From Epiperipatus broadwayi (taxonomy: Eukaryota > Onychophora > Udeonychophora > Euonychophora > Peripatidae), in contig JAQFVV010006271.1 of NCBI GenBank assembly GCA_028023455.1, positions 2,936,673 through 3,000,672 on the forward strand: a stretch of DNA of 64,000 bases, given 5' to 3'. Shown here piece by piece: positions 63,014 through 64,000 of this stretch; position 1 is the stretch's first letter, and the number at the start of each line of letters is the position of its first letter. The position numbers and the translations under genes were made by a program. The notes beneath the pieces are model-generated. The model did not search any database. It was not told where the DNA came from and worked only from the letters and a program-made list of their open reading frames with translations.

Positions 63014-64000
63014 GGATCAATAGATAGAATAGAGTCAATTAATATTATTTATAATGCTCTTGTTTCCAAAAATGTAAAGTCTGATATTATAAATTTTATT
63101 ATAAAACTATTGCAGTTTATTGATAAAAATATTTATATTAATTTTAATAATGAATATTATAAAATGAATTTTGGTTGGCCAATGGGTCTTCCTGCTGTTG
63201 CTCAAATTTGTAATTTTGTTATATCAACATATGAAAGTAAAATTTTAAAACAATTGAAATATCAAGAAATTAAAGTATATTATAGATATGTGGATGATGT
63301 TTTTATTTGTGGAAAACAAGAATTAATAGTCAATTTATTTAATGAATTAAATGAGATTAAGGATATAAAATGGGTTATAACTAAAGAGAAATACAATTCC
63401 ATAAAATTCTTGGATATTCAAGTTACTCTTAATGATTACAGTTTGGATTATCTTATGTTAATTAAACCAATTGAAACTAGAGGTTTTTTTCTTCCATATG
63501 AATCACATGTACCTATATGTCATAAGCTGTCTGGATTGAAATCATTCTTATTTCGAAATAAAAAATTATGCAAATATTCTAGTGATAAAATTAAAAATGT
63601 ACATTTATTTGTTAATGACTTGTTGAAAATTGGTTATTATAAAAATGCAATTGCTAATATTATTAAAGGATTTAAAAGAAATCAACACTATAATAAAATT
63701 AAAAATTAAAATATCAAAATGAATGAAATGGATTTCAATGCCATTTATATCAGATGAGCAGGTCAAGTTTATTAGGAAAATTTATAATGGTTTGTGTCAT
63801 ATTGCTTTTTTCTCTACAAATAACATAAATAGATTCCTTAATAATTCTAAAATTCAAAATTCAAAGTTTAATCAATATTCTATTATATATAGATTGATAT
63901 GTGGATGCGGCGTACAATACATTGGTGAATCTAAGTGTACATTTGAGAAGAGAATAAAAGAATATATACTTTTATATAATAGAATTCAAAAAGAGAATCA
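63014..64000 (+). pseudogene. PLE B RT and partial nuclease, plus arm, block 2
   Basis: Counterpart of 52823-53.8 kb. The RT carries GWPMGLP, YVDD and the post-catalytic blocks, and ends earlier than in block 1 through a new stop (KIKN then TAA at about 63707). The same 5-bp insertion before KWISMPFI is present. The nuclease is readable to the window end in the frame used in block 1. Confidence 0.88.

Larger units (their letters stand above)
56763..64000. repeat. duplicated block, copy 2 (runs off the window)
   Basis: Same order and orientation as 46616-53.8 kb, about one percent different outside microsatellites. The nuclease of the plus PLE B arm is cut by the window end. Confidence 0.9.

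Overview
The window is AT-rich animal DNA, probably from an invertebrate. It has dense retroelements, long TA and TATC/GATA microsatellites, a tRNA-derived SINE, and no prokaryotic gene organisation. The species cannot be named from the sequence. No complete host gene is visible; the best host candidate is one possible terminal exon near 23.2 kb. Nearly all recognisable coding sequence belongs to retroelements.

Layout. 3.2-5.4 kb: a broken RTE/BovB-type LINE on the minus strand, between two TA tracts. 8.27-8.9 kb (perhaps to 9.9 kb): an older relative of that LINE, split by a 106-bp SINE with a 16-bp target duplication. 11.1-18.7 kb: an LTR element with unusually long LTRs (about 2.56 kb) and a 2.46-kb interior holding one 359-codon ORF and no pol, so it looks non-autonomous. 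21.0-22.5 and 27.9-28.8 kb: copies of a repeat family that carries a hammerhead-ribozyme-like motif and occurs as tandem and inverted multimers. One insertion is bounded by a target duplication of about 20 bp. 28.8-31.1 kb: TATC arrays, a TAA array and fold-back repeats. 31.65-39.60 kb: a Gypsy-type LTR retrotransposon on the minus strand with 1.9-kb LTRs and gag, protease, RT, RNase H and integrase regions, broken by stops and frameshifts. 39.6-41.2 kb: GATA-type repeats. 43.0-45.6 kb: remnants of Penelope-like elements (PLEs), two of them head to head. 46.3 kb to the end: a block of at least 7.3 kb present twice in the same orientation (46.62-54.24 and from 56.76 kb). Each block carries an unrecognised conserved ORF, a TA-centred palindrome, a 5'-truncated PLE (family A) and a head-to-head inverted dimer of a second PLE (family B).

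Common theme. Three or four repeat classes share one small RNA architecture: a CUGANGA-like core, a stem-loop, GAAA, a self-complementary 4-8 nt stem III, and a short stem I. It is clear in the 21-28 kb repeats, recognisable but decayed at 56.6 kb, and present in altered form with covarying stems in the 3' tails of PLE families A and B and in an orphan palindrome at 31.2 kb. The same sequences repeatedly occur as fold-back (inverted) dimers, often beside TA tracts. The most notable candidate system is therefore a set of hammerhead-bearing retrozyme-like and PLE retroelements that insert as tandem or inverted multimers. Ribozyme activity and the mobilisation route are inferences from sequence only.
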